Assembly: GCA_020744425.1 (NCBI GenBank)
Contig: JAGMUV010000009.1
Location: 620,001-684,000 of the forward strand
DNA length: 64,000 nt
Reading direction: 5' to 3'
Source: Dactylonectria macrodidyma
Taxonomy: Eukaryota > Ascomycota > Sordariomycetes > Hypocreales > Nectriaceae
Position numbers and translations under genes: made by a program. Positions 22,976 to 34,351 of this stretch are shown in pieces (the stretch's first letter is position 1; each line of letters begins with the position of its first letter). The notes beneath the pieces were generated by a model. It saw nothing but the letters and a program-made list of their open reading frames with translations. It made no database searches and was not told the DNA's origin.

Positions 22976-23396
22976 ATTGATTTAGAAAAGATGAGGAGTG
23001 AAAGGTAACTGTGAGGAACAGTTTTGTATCACAGGAGATGAAACATATCTTCAAGAGCGTCAAAATCTCATTACATATGATATTCTCAGTGCGAAGACAC
23101 GGCGAGACTGGAATCTTGACTGAATATCTTAGCCGCCTGACATCGACATAGCCTTCAACATCGCCATCCACACTTCCGACAAAGAGCTAGCCGGGCGATG
23201 TCCACAAGAGATAGAAACATCGTGATCGCAATAGTTCTAATCGTCGAATACGATCTCGGATGCTGACACTGAACTGCATGTCTTGAGTGGCCTAGACTCG
23301 AATTTTATATCCAGCGAACGATTTGATTTCCCCAGCGACAGGACTGTCCTGGAAAACGGCCTTGTAGCATCCTACATCAATATAGTTATCAAATCA
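22976..23396. other. Intergenic spacer between convergent genes
   Basis: 3' flanks of the Ras-like gene and the S9 peptidase gene. No gene was seen. Confidence 0.5.
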
Positions 23397-25460
23397 TCAT
23401 CTCATTGCCAACTTAGCCTCTCCCACTCCAGGCCCAATATACGTATCGCACCACCTCCCGATTCTCTCCAACATATCCAACCAAAACCTTTGCTGCTTTA
23501 TACCGTGAGGCTCGCCAGGGTATGCCACAAACTCGCAGGGCAGTCCATGGGCCCTCAGAGCGCGGCGATACCCCTCGGACTGAGAAAACGGACAGCGCTC
23601 GTCCTTGTCCCCGTGCAGGATCAACATGGGCGGTATCACAGGCTCTCCGCGACGACGAGACTCTTTGACCGCTCCAGCCACCTCCCACAGCGCGCTACCC
23701 TGGCGGTTCCGAGTGTCGTCGCGGGGCAGCGTCCAGATGGATTGCCCACCGGCGAGTTCAGCCTCGTATGTTGAACCCAGATCGGACGTCAGAGCGAGGC
23801 TCTCAATGTCGCAGACACCTGCTCCCGCAACGGTGGCGTTGAAGCGCCAGCCGAGGCCGTGTAGGCCGTTTCGCACGCTGCATAGGTACGTCAATAGGCC
23901 ACCTTGGCTCCATCCGCCCACCATGAGCTTCTCGCCGTTCGCGAAGCCCTTCTTTATGGCGTTGTCAGTTATAGAGACAATGTCGGCGTAGTCGTATTTG
24001 CCCTGGCCACCCATGCTGTAAAAAGCAAACTTCTCGCCTCGGCCACTTGAACCGCGGTACTGCGGGAGCAGCACTCCATAACCCTTGGAGAGCACATATG
24101 GGGCCCAATAAAACGGAGACGTGTCGAAGCAGTCGCAGTTGCGGGCAGTTGGTCCTCCATGGATGATGACAAACGTTGGAAGCGGTTCCTTCGGCACACC
24201 ATTCTCTCCAGCCTTGGCCGTTGGCGTCAGATACAGGCCGTCAAGCTCCACCTCTCCGTCTGCCGATGGGCAGGTGAGTATAGTGCAAGAGCCAAAGGAT
24301 TGGTTGTTGAGTGCCTTTCCGTGGTCGGAGAGCTTGATGTCGTCCTTGCCCTCCTCGACGATGAATACTTCGTAGGGCGTGTCGACGTCTGACAAGCTGA
24401 CGGCGAGGGTTGGAGTGCCGGTTTTGGGGTTTACAAAGACGTCCCACGTCCAAACCTCCGTGTCCTTTTTGAACAGATCCTTCCCGCCTAGCTCGCTGAT
24501 GATATTGATGAGCCTGACATCGCGATTCACTAGCAACTTGTCACCTGCTACAGCGAGCGATGCCGCATCGTCGTCCACACCATGCGCGACCTTGACGAGC
24601 TGGGGCGAGGCTGCCGTGGGATCTATAGTGTACACTGCCCTCCCCCCAGTGTCCTTGTCGACAGGTGTGCCGGTGATGAAATAGATCTTGCCGTCGGGTA
24701 CCCAGGTTAGGTCGAACGGCTCATTGATTATGGTGCACAGGTCCCTGATCCCGCCGGTTTCCATGTCGACGGTAGATATGGTTGTGCCCGTCAACATAGG
24801 TTCCTCAATCTGTGGGTTCTCGTTGCTCAGAAACGCCACGCTCCTCCCATTAGGACTCCAGGCTAGGCCAGTGACATGCCGATTGCCTGCGACAAGCGTC
24901 TTTATCTCCTTGGATTTCAAATCGACAAGCCGAAGTCGAGCACGATCCCATCGTTCACCCCAAACCGCTGGGTCAAGTTCATCTTTCTCTTCCTGCTCCT
25001 TGCGCTCCTCGCTCTTCTCATCAGGAGAGATATAAGCGATAGTATCTCCATTGGGGGAAAAGGCAAATGCCTCAATATCCTCGGCGTTATCGGCGGGTGT
25101 GATGGCAACTGCATCTCCGCCGTCTAGACGCATGATCCAAATTGCAGAGCTCTCGCCTGGTTTCGAGCGGTCGGATAAGAAAGCCACCTGATTCCCACTA
25201 GGATGCCAAGTCGGAGTGGTGTCTTCGAAAAGACCTGAGGTCAACTGGCGCGATGAACCTGATTCTGTGGTTGAGGCTAGCCACAGCGTCGAGATGCGGT
25301 TTTTGCCTTTGTGGTGGCCAGAAGACAGACCTGTTGAATACAGAACCTTTTGGCCGTCCGGGGAGAATTTGATTCTGTTGGGTATCTCGACATTGCAGAT
25401 AGCCTCTGCCAGATCTTTATCAAACGCGGGGACCGCGTTGTTGTCTGTGGATGGCGCCAT
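23397..25460 (-). CDS. Prolyl-oligopeptidase-family (S9) serine peptidase, acylaminoacyl-peptidase-like
   Basis: An intronless gene of 687 residues. The N-terminal half has WD/propeller-like repeats with motifs such as FSPDGQKVLY, WHPSGNQVAFLSDRS, FSPNGDTIAYIS and WSPNGRSVAFLS. The C-terminal half is an alpha/beta hydrolase with HGGPTARNCDCF, the nucleophile elbow GGWSQGG (Ser518), Asp620 in HGDKDERCP and His652 in GEPHG, i.e. a complete triad. This is the dipeptidyl-peptidase/acylaminoacyl-peptidase branch. It lacks a signal peptide, unlike the secreted DPP5 group, so an intracellular peptide-trimming role is likely. Confidence 0.85.
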   Translation of the reverse strand: MAPSTDNNAVPAFDKDLAEAICNVEIPNRIKFSPDGQKVLYSTGLSSGHHKGKNRISTLWLASTTESGSSRQLTSGLFEDTTPTWHPSGNQVAFLSDRSKPGESSAIWIMRLDGGDAVAITPADNAEDIEAFAFSPNGDTIAYISPDEKSEERKEQEEKDELDPAVWGERWDRARLRLVDLKSKEIKTLVAGNRHVTGLAWSPNGRSVAFLSNENPQIEEPMLTGTTISTVDMETGGIRDLCTIINEPFDLTWVPDGKIYFITGTPVDKDTGGRAVYTIDPTAASPQLVKVAHGVDDDAASLAVAGDKLLVNRDVRLINIISELGGKDLFKKDTEVWTWDVFVNPKTGTPTLAVSLSDVDTPYEVFIVEEGKDDIKLSDHGKALNNQSFGSCTILTCPSADGEVELDGLYLTPTAKAGENGVPKEPLPTFVIIHGGPTARNCDCFDTSPFYWAPYVLSKGYGVLLPQYRGSSGRGEKFAFYSMGGQGKYDYADIVSITDNAIKKGFANGEKLMVGGWSQGGLLTYLCSVRNGLHGLGWRFNATVAGAGVCDIESLALTSDLGSTYEAELAGGQSIWTLPRDDTRNRQGSALWEVAGAVKESRRRGEPVIPPMLILHGDKDERCPFSQSEGYRRALRAHGLPCEFVAYPGEPHGIKQQRFWLDMLERIGRWCDTYIGPGVGEAKLAMR

Positions 25461-26068
25461 CGACGCTCAATTGAAGTCGTGAGTTCTAGGTCGTTTGAGT
25501 GAACACACGGGAGGATTGTCAGAACCTGAGTCGCCCCTCGTGAATTGAAACGGGATAATTCTGAGGCTGTATGAAGGGGAGAATGGAGGGCCCTAATATA
25601 GCAGCAAAATACTAACTTGGCTCACGGAGTCCGCCGCCGAGTCCTAGATGGAAACTTCTTCAAAGACCTGCATTGAGTGACTAACTCGGTGAGATCTCCC
25701 CGCGCTGACAGCTACGTCATCACAGTGACTCACGATGCACGATGACTTAAGATCTTACGATGGAATTTCTAGACGCGCGTTCTCATTCACATAGCAAAAG
25801 GTCCGGTTGGTTTAAAGGAAGTACTAATGTAACAATTTAGTTCCACATACAAACACTACCAAGGAACTTCTGTTGATGCATAGTCCCGCAAGTTCGGTCT
25901 CACGGCCCTCAGGTCCGGTGGGTACATGAGAATATTGTAATGGTTAGTTTCAAGTAATCAAGACATTACTGTGGCTGGCATACGTATACTTGGACCCCCT
26001 GGGGAAGGGTGCGTACGGTTGTTGGATCATAATTACATAGACTAGTAGGATTGTAGGGTATGCACTAT
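25461..26068. other. Intergenic spacer
   Basis: Promoter side of the S9 peptidase gene and 3' flank of the large unknown gene. AT-leaning, no gene seen. Confidence 0.5.
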
Positions 26069-28437
26069 CTAACGTCTTTCAATTGTCCATCTAGAGTCAG
26101 CTTGTTCCGGATCTTCATCGCGCGCAGTTCCCTTCCTCAGCTTATAGTCGATGAAGTGGCCAGTCCTGTCCCCTTGAGTAGCAACAATAGATGCTAATGG
26201 TTCCAACAAATCAAGGTAACCCTTCGGCAAGAAGCCATGCTTACAAACGATGATCAGATGAGAGCTAAAGCCCGCTAGAAGATCAACGCTCTCTTCTATA
26301 ATATCTTCCAGACTCTCGTCTTCGCATGCCATGATGACATTACCTCCTTCTGCGGCGCCGGCTGCTACAACCTGCCAGTCTGGTCGACCCTCAGCTCGAA
26401 TGATGCCCACTTGGCTCTGTAACAAGAAATACTTTAGAATCCCGAGTTCCGACCTGCGCAAGGGTAAGAAGCCCGGAAGTTTTCCATTCTTCGCTTTCTT
26501 GTCTGTTCTCCTTCCGCGTAGCCCGCGCTTCAACAAAAGGTTATCAAAAACCTTTACAGGATCAAGTTCCAGTAGCACCTCACCGTACTGCCACGCGCAG
26601 AGCAGAGCACATAGAGTGCCATCCGGCCCATGATAAGGCTCTGTGTAGAAGAGAACACCAGCATCCGTCTCGTCTGGTTGTGCGCGTGATCCTCTGGAGA
26701 ATATAATGTGAGTCTCCACGGGCTCCGAAGGGTCAGCTGCAACGACCATGCCAGTGAGAGAATCTCTTGGAAGCATCGGTATGGAGCCTGCGTGTATGGA
26801 AATGAAGCCTTTGGACAAGCCATACTCGGCAAGATCTTTGGGGTTCTGTAGGACGTTGGCCAATATTGTCAGATGAGGGGCTGTGATTCCAACCACCCTG
26901 TCATGTACCATTGCATAGTTGTGGTACCGGGGATTCGACCCGCCCCAGACGGATGCGATAAGCCAGAGAAAGTCCTGCAGCGTAACGCCTGGATCTACCA
27001 TGTCGAGCGCGAAAGCAATGATACTCTTGGACCCCAGGGTGAGAACGTTGGGGGTGCCATCCGAATCCAAGGAGCAGTTCGAAGTCCAGCAGTATCTGGT
27101 AAGGAGTTCAGACCCTGAGACACGACAGACCGGAGGCATCCCACTGCGTAAGAGATGTATACTTGCTGTACCGCGATCTTGAACCACGTCTTTCCTAGGC
27201 GTTCGTAACTGGTGTAATCCAAAACCTCGTGTAAAATGGACGCGGCCTTGCGCACTAGCTTTCGTCGGCGGTCCCCAAGTGAGTATATGGCGTCTGCACA
27301 CTTGGCAATTTGAGCTGGCACCGCACAGGCGAGAGCCTCGTCCGTCAAACGAAAGCTCGGCTGATTCGGCCTGCACATCTCCCATGATGCTGCTTCCCCC
27401 GCTTCGATCCTTAGCTCCCAGACAGCCAGGAGAAGGTCATGGGCCATATCGGCGCCAGTCTGCGATGCCACATATCGGGATATCTCAACTGCACCGCCAT
27501 AAACGGTTACCATGTCAGCCTCATCACCTTTGTCTTGCATGTCGTCCATCCCACCCAGGAAACCCATGTCCTCGGCGATGGCACTCGGAGGTTCTCTGAG
27601 CCAAAGTATCAGTGTAAACACCGAGCTTTCGTGCCTTGAGCTGCGTCGCTGGGGGACTTCAGCGGTGCCCGTTGATGTCTGGCAGACCACCCGTACGTCC
27701 GCTCCGTTGGCAAGAGCGGCGAGACCAATCATGGCCGCTCCAGTTGAGAGAGTGTTGAAAACCGTTTTGGATTGGCCCTCGATGGTCGTCTGCTGGCCGA
27801 GTAGTTGCCGCAGTAGTCTCTCGTACTGGCCTCGCGAAGACCTGTTGGCTGATTGCTGGAACGCTACGCTACTGCCAACAACGTGGGCAAGCTCACTCAT
27901 ATACTGGAGGCAAAGCTCGCGCTGGGGCGATAAAGCGTCCGAGTCGATTACCGAGCTCACAAAGCTGTGGATGAGCTTGCGCGAAGCATAAGGGATGGCT
28001 GGGGGTCGAGTATCTTCGTCGCTGGGGTGTTCTAGGTCCCCTCCGGAGACGATTTTGTATTTTCCCAAGATGAGATCCTCGACATACTTGACAAGATCAC
28101 GCGAAGACTCCACATAACGCGTCACCAACAGCAGGAAGGTAGCTGCGCCCTCGACGCTGCTCATTTCAACGCCTGGGAAGGTGTTTTGGCAAGAAATCTG
28201 CCTCTGACGGTCACCAAGAATGGTGCCACTCCGGACAAATTTGACACCTTCTAGCCATGGTGGCAAGGTGGTGAACCTCACACCGTATTGCTCGGTGAAG
28301 GCCTCGAATATAAGAGCATCTGACTGTCTTGTAAATAACGAGCCGATTTGCTTCCCAACGGCGATGGTTGAGGCAATTTCGTTGACACCAAATTGGCTTT
28401 GAACAAGGCTGCCCAAGCCTGAAAAGACAAGAGTCAT
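26069..28437 (-). CDS. Hypothetical protein, two reading frames needing a join
   Basis: The 5' part is open from ATG 28437 down to about 27100 and has protein-like sequence (SSVEGAATFLLLVTRYVES, YDYTSYERLGKTWFK-like regions). The 3' part is open in another frame from about 27150 to the stop at 26069 (e.g. SKSIIAFALDMVDPGVTLQ). The frames overlap between 27385 and 26995, and the switch must occur near 27150. A 44-nt intron (GTGGTT..GCAG) or a one-base frameshift near GCAGTGGGATG would both work; neither is convincing. The joined product would be about 780 residues. I recognise no domain. Hydrophobic and helical stretches occur, but no clear signal peptide. The protein-like character of both halves argues for one gene. 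Confidence 0.55.
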
Positions 28438-30035
28438 GGCTGCTTTGACCCGATTACCTTGAGCTTGGTTCGAAGGAGAGGTAAATCATTGTCTGCGGGT
28501 TGACTTCTAGTTGCAGGGTTAGAGAGGCTTGAAAGCAAATCATATGAGTTGCGACGGCTTGTGAGGCTTTAAAATGATTGCTTTTACATGGCGACTTTGG
28601 CTCGCTGAGGTAGGCCTAGGTTTGCAATCGTTCCACATTCAAATATTCTCCAATCGAGGTAGCTTGCACATATCCCAAGCCTCGAATAAGTCATGCGGGG
28701 CTAACAAGTATAGCCAATTGCCCTTGAACACGTTGGGCGCTCTGCCTACTACACTGGCTGCAGTTGCCTTCCTGCAGTTCGCAAGCATATGAATTAATCT
28801 GTTCGAGTTTCATTGGGTGCCTGATCTTACTAACCATGTCCGTAACTCCCTTGGAGGGGCTAAGATTGCAGTGAATAAAAGATTGCGATCCTTTGAATGA
28901 TCTGTATGGTGAGTGACATGTGAAGTGACGTGTAGGCGGCCGAGTCCTAGGCCTGCATGCCCTGCCACAGCCTGTTGATGGCTATGTACGGCCCCTGGTC
29001 GCTTTTTGGGAGTTCGCTGTTTCTATCTTGGTTATCTGATCAAAGGTTACAGAACATGTGGGAAATTCAAACAGTTCATTTTCGGTCTATGTTGAGCTTG
29101 AAGCGGCCAGGGAAGAAAGACCCTTTTTCGGAGAATTCTGAATTCATTTGGCAGACACTTGAACTTGCAAGTGTTTGTTAAAGAAGCCGACAGGGCTGGA
29201 TGCTATGCCCCACTCGGGAGCTGCGCCGGAGAATATTGATGACACCAGATGTCGTGCTATAATTACAAGCTACCTACGCAGCAAGTTTCGTACTTAATAA
29301 GCAGGCTTTAAGGAACCATTAAAACAATACGTTTTTCTTTGCCCTATATTAGCCTGAATCTTGAATGGATGAGATAGCTGATGTTGGCGCGAAATAAAAT
29401 GTTAGTCGTGGCGGGCACTGTGAAGCCTGGGCCATGCAAGGTGGAAAAAGGTTCGCTAGCATTTTCGAGAAAATGTACAAAACCCTAGAAAGCAATGTGT
29501 CCATAGCACGCCGGTGCAGTGAGGTCTTTGATTCTGAGTTGGTAGTGACTCAATACAAAGACATGAGAAAACTCTTGAGTCATAGATGCTGACATCTCGG
29601 TGTTGCTACTTAGAGGCTTCAAGTCGGACTGGAAACAGTCACGCTTGGCTCGGCGTAACTTGCCTTGAGCCGATGCATAATCTAATCTAGTCGCTCGGTA
29701 ACTTTTCCTGGGGACGGGCCCGCCATCTTGGCAGCGAATTACGCATCCGGTTCTCCTGGCGCGCGAGCATGGAAGCCGAGACTAGATCCGTCCCATCTCC
29801 ACCCTTCTCCCCTGTCGCAGCCAATCTGATCATGGATTCCCCGGTCTGGATGAGAAATTCTAGACGGACTAAAACCGTCAACGCCGAGGCTTGTATCGGA
29901 TTTTCCGATCGAGCCCGACCTCGGGGGGGAGTGGCGGTTCTCCATATTACAATTAACACGGATATATCCAGAGCGGCCCATGACTTGCGTTCTACAACTA
30001 AACAACCCCGGCCGTTGATGTGAGACCCTCCCGCG
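28438..30035. other. Divergent intergenic region, 1.6 kb
   Basis: Region between the divergent unknown gene and the Mpv17 gene. Composition is AT-leaning with short open frames only. No gene, repeat or RNA gene could be supported. Confidence 0.45.
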
Positions 30036-30981
30036 ATGGTCGCCATGCTGCTCCGCGCGTCGCTTCGGAGGAACGGCCTCGGCCTCGGCCCTGCCCCTGG
30101 CCGGCCGGCCTTCCAGATCCCACGCAACCTCCTACAGCGCGCGCCCTTGAGAGCCGCGAGCACCGGCGCCAAGTCCGTTGACTCAACACCAGCATCTATC
30201 GAGAATGCCAGCGCCGCTGCCGTTGCGCCGCTTCCTCTATGGCAGCGTCTCGGTCCCTTAACCACCGTTGCGCAGGCGTACGGGAGATCGCAGCGCGCCA
30301 AGCCGTACACGACGCAGTTCTGGAGCGCCGTCGTCATTTACCTACTGGCCGACCTGAGCGCCCAAGCAATAGGGGGAGACGAATACGACCCTCTCAGGAC
30401 AGCCCGAAGCATGGCCATCGGCGGCATGGTCGCGATTCCAAATTACAAATGGTAAAGAGTCGCCTTTTAAAACGCGCTTTCCATGGAGCCCGCGCTGACT
30501 AGGTTACAGGTTCATTTTTCTCTCAAATCACTTTAATTACGCAAGCCGGTGGCGAACGCTCTCAACAAAGATTGTCGTCAGCCAGGTTTGCTTCACGCCC
30601 ACCTTCAACAGCTTCTTCTTCGGCGCGCAAGCCGTCCTCTCCGGCGACGGCCTCAGCGGCGCTATCGAGCGCATCAAGAACTGCGTCCCGGCGTCTATCG
30701 TCAACTCGGCCAAGTTCTGGCCGCCTATTACTGCCTTTACCTTTACGTACATCCCCATGGAGTACCGCAGCATCTTTACCGGCTGCATTGCCGTAGGCTG
30801 GCAAACCTATTTGAGCTACATAAACAAGAAGGCCGAGATTCTGGAGGCTCAAAAGGCCGAGCTGGAGAAGGCCGCGCTTACTGGGGTGAAGGTGGCCGAG
30901 GCTAAGGTGGAACACGTCAAGGTGAAGGGGACCAAGCGAGAACACGTCGAGTTGGTTGGCGTCGAAGCGCAAGCTGCATGA
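30036..30981 (+). CDS. Mpv17/PMP22 family protein (Sym1-like)
   Basis: Two exons (30036-30451 and 30510-30981) with a 58-nt intron containing GCTGACT near its end give 295 residues. The family core is clear: SDL-like YLLADLSAQAIGGDEYDPLR, RSMAIGGMVAIPN, then across the splice YKWFIFLSNHF, NCVPASIVNSAKFWPP and the C-terminal FTYIPMEYRSIFTGCIAVGW. These segments form the four membrane spans of Mpv17 proteins, channels or stress-related proteins of the inner mitochondrial or peroxisomal membrane. The long Arg/Ala/Leu-rich N-terminus resembles a mitochondrial presequence. The charged C-terminal tail (KAELEKAALTGVKV and on) is longer than in yeast Sym1. Confidence 0.85.
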
Positions 30982-31568
30982 ACGCGATTATTTTTTCCTT
31001 TGTTAAAATAGACTAGACAAGATAGATAGACTTTGTTGTAAGCGACATGAATTGGAGTTTTGGTAACAATGGAGCAACACCATGATGGGCCTACAATAAC
31101 TGCTTCACCTCCACCCCACTTTCTTGTCGCATCGCTCATTGTTGATGAAAGAAACCCTGCCTATTTTGAGCTATAAATTTTGTTTAGGCACTGGACAATG
31201 GCAGCCTTTCACAATACTCGCATGTCAGTGTTGATTTGTTCCAAGGTCGGTCTGTGTTTGGCCTCGTTTTTTCGGTCGGTGTAACACAGAGCAGATTAAT
31301 CTCAGTGGCCCTGCATGCTGCATTGACCCCAAGACAGATGGGATCGCGTACATGGTTGCGCCAAGAACAAGACTACATGAAACCGCCATTCACTGGCCGG
31401 ATATCTATATATGAAGCTAATTCCCTGTAGCCATGAGGCTGGCTCATCCACCTTCAACCCCGATTCACATCCATTTACACCGAAAACTCAGAATCACACC
31501 ATCCTCACAGCATACGAGCGAGAGCGAACTTATTTAACCCCACAGCGTCCGAGAACAGCTAGGATTCG
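30982..31568. other. Intergenic spacer
   Basis: 3' flank of the Mpv17 gene and promoter of the RING gene, with TATATATGAAG at about 31404. No gene was seen. Confidence 0.5.
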
Positions 31569-32819
31569 ATGGCCGATCCAGTATCCAACGCTGAGGAGAA
31601 CCCTCCCTCACCCGTAGATCCTGTAGAAGCGAACGAACCAATGGCCGATCCATCCTCCAACGTGGAGGCGAGCTCCCCACCACCCACAAGTACTGAGGGA
31701 AAGGCCGACGAACCGATGCCTGAACAAGTCAGCTTTTGGCCGCGACTCCTCCATCACATTCGTACAGGAGGCAACGGCGAGGGCCCTCTGCAGGCCATGT
31801 GTTGCGTGTGCTTCGAAGAACTCAGCGTCGTAGGGCTTCCAGCCCCAGTTCGAGAGGATGGTATTATTCAGCAGGCGTATATTAACCCTTGCGGTCATAT
31901 GCTGTGCCGCGTATGCCTTGACAAACTTCGCCATGGCATGAGCAAAAGCGGCAAGTGCCCTGTGTGTCGAGAGGAACTGTATTGCATCGAATGCGATAGG
32001 CCGCCGCTCATGGTGACGGCACCCGATGAGACGGAAGAGATAGAATTGGTGCGCTACGTGCTCAAGACGATTACCTCCGGCGGTTACTTTCGACCCCAGT
32101 GCTCACGATGTTTTCCTGAAGCCCCGGATCGCGATATGAACGTTTGGATGCTGTACCCGGAGGGTATGGACGAGTCATCAAACGAGGAGGAGGACTTGAT
32201 TGAGAGAGATTCCGAGACCTCGAATGTATCAGAGGGCGGCACGGTCTACTTGGAGATACCAAGTGATTCCGACGACGCGGAGCCCAGATCAGATGACATC
32301 ATCGTATACAATGAGATTGATGGAGCGATTCGTGTTGTGGATGGGCCTATGCCAATGTATAACGAGGACTCAGACTCAGACCCAGGCGAAGATGAGGAGC
32401 CGAGTGACGAAGAACTGATCGACGCCCAGGCTTCATACGTACCACCTGACTCAGGCTTGCTATCCGATTCGAGTGACTCCGAGGAGGACATGAGCGATCC
32501 TATGGACTTGCGTGGCTTCTCTAACTTGAATGCTCTCCCAGATTTGAGCGAGCTCTCGGACGTGAGTGAAGTCTCGGAATTGAGTGACATCTCTTTGAGC
32601 GATTTCTCGGACTTGGATGAACTCATAGAACGGATCGAGGCCTTAGAATCGGACTCAGACTCAGACCCAAATGAAGATGAAGATGAAGATGAGGAATTCG
32701 GTGACAAGGAACCCTTGACCGATACCGATGCCTCTTGCATACCACCGGACTCAGACTCGTCCTCGGATTCGAGTGAAACCGAGGATGAGTTTGACGACCC
32801 AATGGACTTGATTTACTGA
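31569..32819 (+). CDS. RING-finger protein with duplicated acidic tail
   Basis: An intronless gene of 416 residues. A C3HC4 RING is complete: Cys78, Cys81, Cys108, His110, Cys113, Cys116, Cys130 and Cys133 (CCVC ... PCGH ... CRVC ... CPVC), so E3 ubiquitin ligase activity is likely. The C-terminal half is extremely acidic. It has two related blocks, one from SDSDPGEDEEPSDEEL to SDPMDL and one from SDSDPNEDEDEDEE to DDPMDL, with a DLSELSDVSEVSELSD-type repeat between them. The N-terminus also has two related MADP units. I do not recognise an orthologue. It lies beside a decayed segment, and the repeats suggest fast evolution. Confidence 0.75.
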   Translation: MADPVSNAEENPPSPVDPVEANEPMADPSSNVEASSPPPTSTEGKADEPMPEQVSFWPRLLHHIRTGGNGEGPLQAMCCVCFEELSVVGLPAPVREDGIIQQAYINPCGHMLCRVCLDKLRHGMSKSGKCPVCREELYCIECDRPPLMVTAPDETEEIELVRYVLKTITSGGYFRPQCSRCFPEAPDRDMNVWMLYPEGMDESSNEEEDLIERDSETSNVSEGGTVYLEIPSDSDDAEPRSDDIIVYNEIDGAIRVVDGPMPMYNEDSDSDPGEDEEPSDEELIDAQASYVPPDSGLLSDSSDSEEDMSDPMDLRGFSNLNALPDLSELSDVSEVSELSDISLSDFSDLDELIERIEALESDSDSDPNEDEDEDEEFGDKEPLTDTDASCIPPDSDSSSDSSETEDEFDDPMDLIY

Positions 32820-33386
32820 GCAAGTTCAAAGATTGCGATCCGTAGAAGCGCCTCGTGGCATTCTGATTGTGTTGAGTTTTGACATGGACGATGATGCTTC
32901 AGGCATTTTCTTTGCTCGGTTAACGAAAGGGGTGGTCACTAGCCGTACGCCGAGACAACGACGCCTTTTCTTTGGCGGTTTCTTTGACGCCTCGCCCCGA
33001 AGTTGGCCCAAGCTGCTAGTTGCAGATTGGCCGCTCTGCTTAGTGCAGATGACAAGGGAGGTCAGGTTGGCTGTGGAGTTTGGTCTGGATGACTGACAAA
33101 GCACAGCGGGAAAATAGAGTTATTGGAGTAGGGAGTATAGGCTTGGAAATCAGTAAAGCCATTTAACTCTTTAGGTCCTTTAATTGATGGGATTAATGTA
33201 TAGATATGAGTGTCTTCATAGGCTCGCGTTTGGCCGTAACATGATTAGACGAAGATCCTTGTTCGATGTTTTCTGATGTATTGACTTCACCTGAGCACGC
33301 CTTCAAGGTTACAACTCTTCCCTTTCTCTTTTATCTGCATCTTTTAGCCCAATCAAGTTTTTAGTCTTCCAATTCCTTTGGTTTGG
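32820..33386. other. Intergenic spacer
   Basis: Short overlapping frames on both strands around 32830-33100 lack protein-like features I can place. No gene claimed. Confidence 0.4.
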
Positions 33387-34351
33387 ATGTCAAGGACCCG
33401 GTGCAGCTCTCTGCTCCCCTCCGACGGTTGGATGCAAGGAGAACAGTCACAAGCCCCACCACCTCCACAATATACGCAACAGAGCAACTGCCTGCTACAG
33501 AAGTTATCTCAAATCTCTGGGTAAGACAGAGGAAAGCTTTGCTCTTGCGATGAAAGAGGAGACTTAACTACTGATTCTGGTTGAGACACCTCAGCGAGAT
33601 TGCAATGGCCAAAAGGTTTCATGAAGACCAGTCTCAGGTCTGCATATTCATGAAAACCGATCATGACCAAGACCTCATCAAGCATAAAGAGATGTGGGGA
33701 TCTCCTAGGCGTCTGTAGGCCCCCCAAAACGACCAGTTCAAGGAATTTCAACACAGACACGGCTCTTTTCAGGACGATGATATGACTAGGCCATTACTAA
33801 CTCGTCATCCTGATGCGAAGCTCTTGAGGCAAGACGAAGATACGAAACGAGTCAGGGAAGCGGTGGGATGCGATTTCCCGAAGTTCCCTTTATCTCTCTG
33901 ACTGGGTTATTAGATAATCACCCTCGACTTGAGAGAGCGACAGGCCGGTACAGAAAGGGCTATCAATTCAGGACAGAAATCTAAGCTGTTATTCGAACAG
34001 TCTAGAGTCCTGTTTGCTTTCACCGGAGCTACAGTTTTGTTTATATGCCACGGTTTCCTTCGCGGTTCTGATTGTTAAGTTACTAACCAACGTGGACACC
34101 GTTGTCTTGGGTATCAAGCCTGCTTGCAGTAAAGATTGAAAACTTCACTCCACATGCCTGACGAAAGGATCAAGCCTTTGGAGCATCTTGTAGGTGACCA
34201 GGCTCTTTGTGCCATCCAAATCTGCTAATGCGTAGCTAACATCCGTTTAGTTGGTAGATTGATGGGCACATTACTCCTCTGCCTGGCTTTCTGGAAGCTG
34301 TACGACCATTACTATGCCAATACCAGGGATTCAAAGGCCAAGAGAAGGTGA
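33387..34351 (+). pseudogene. Decayed multi-exon gene, possibly CorA-like membrane protein
   Basis: An ATG at 33387 opens a protein-like exon (MSRTRCSSLLPSDGWMQGEQ...) ending at a GTAAGA donor near 33519. After about 70 nt with CTTAACTACTGAT, the same frame resumes with HLSEIAMAKRFHEDQSQ and continues past in-frame stops at about 33716, 33898 and 33910 as APQNDQFKEFQHRHGSF, LLTRHPDAKLLRQDEDTKR and ITLDLRERQAGTERAINSG, then a hydrophobic LLFEQSRVLFAFTGATVLFI. A last piece with GRLMGTLLLCLAFWKLYDHY and a basic tail ends at 34351. A coiled segment followed by two hydrophobic stretches recalls the C-terminus of fungal CorA-like proteins; that match is weak. The stops make a working gene unlikely, unless introns remove them. 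Confidence 0.45.

Noticed and set aside
32833..33104. Overlapping frames on both strands after the RING gene
   Set aside because: Neither strand shows a convincing gene structure or family.
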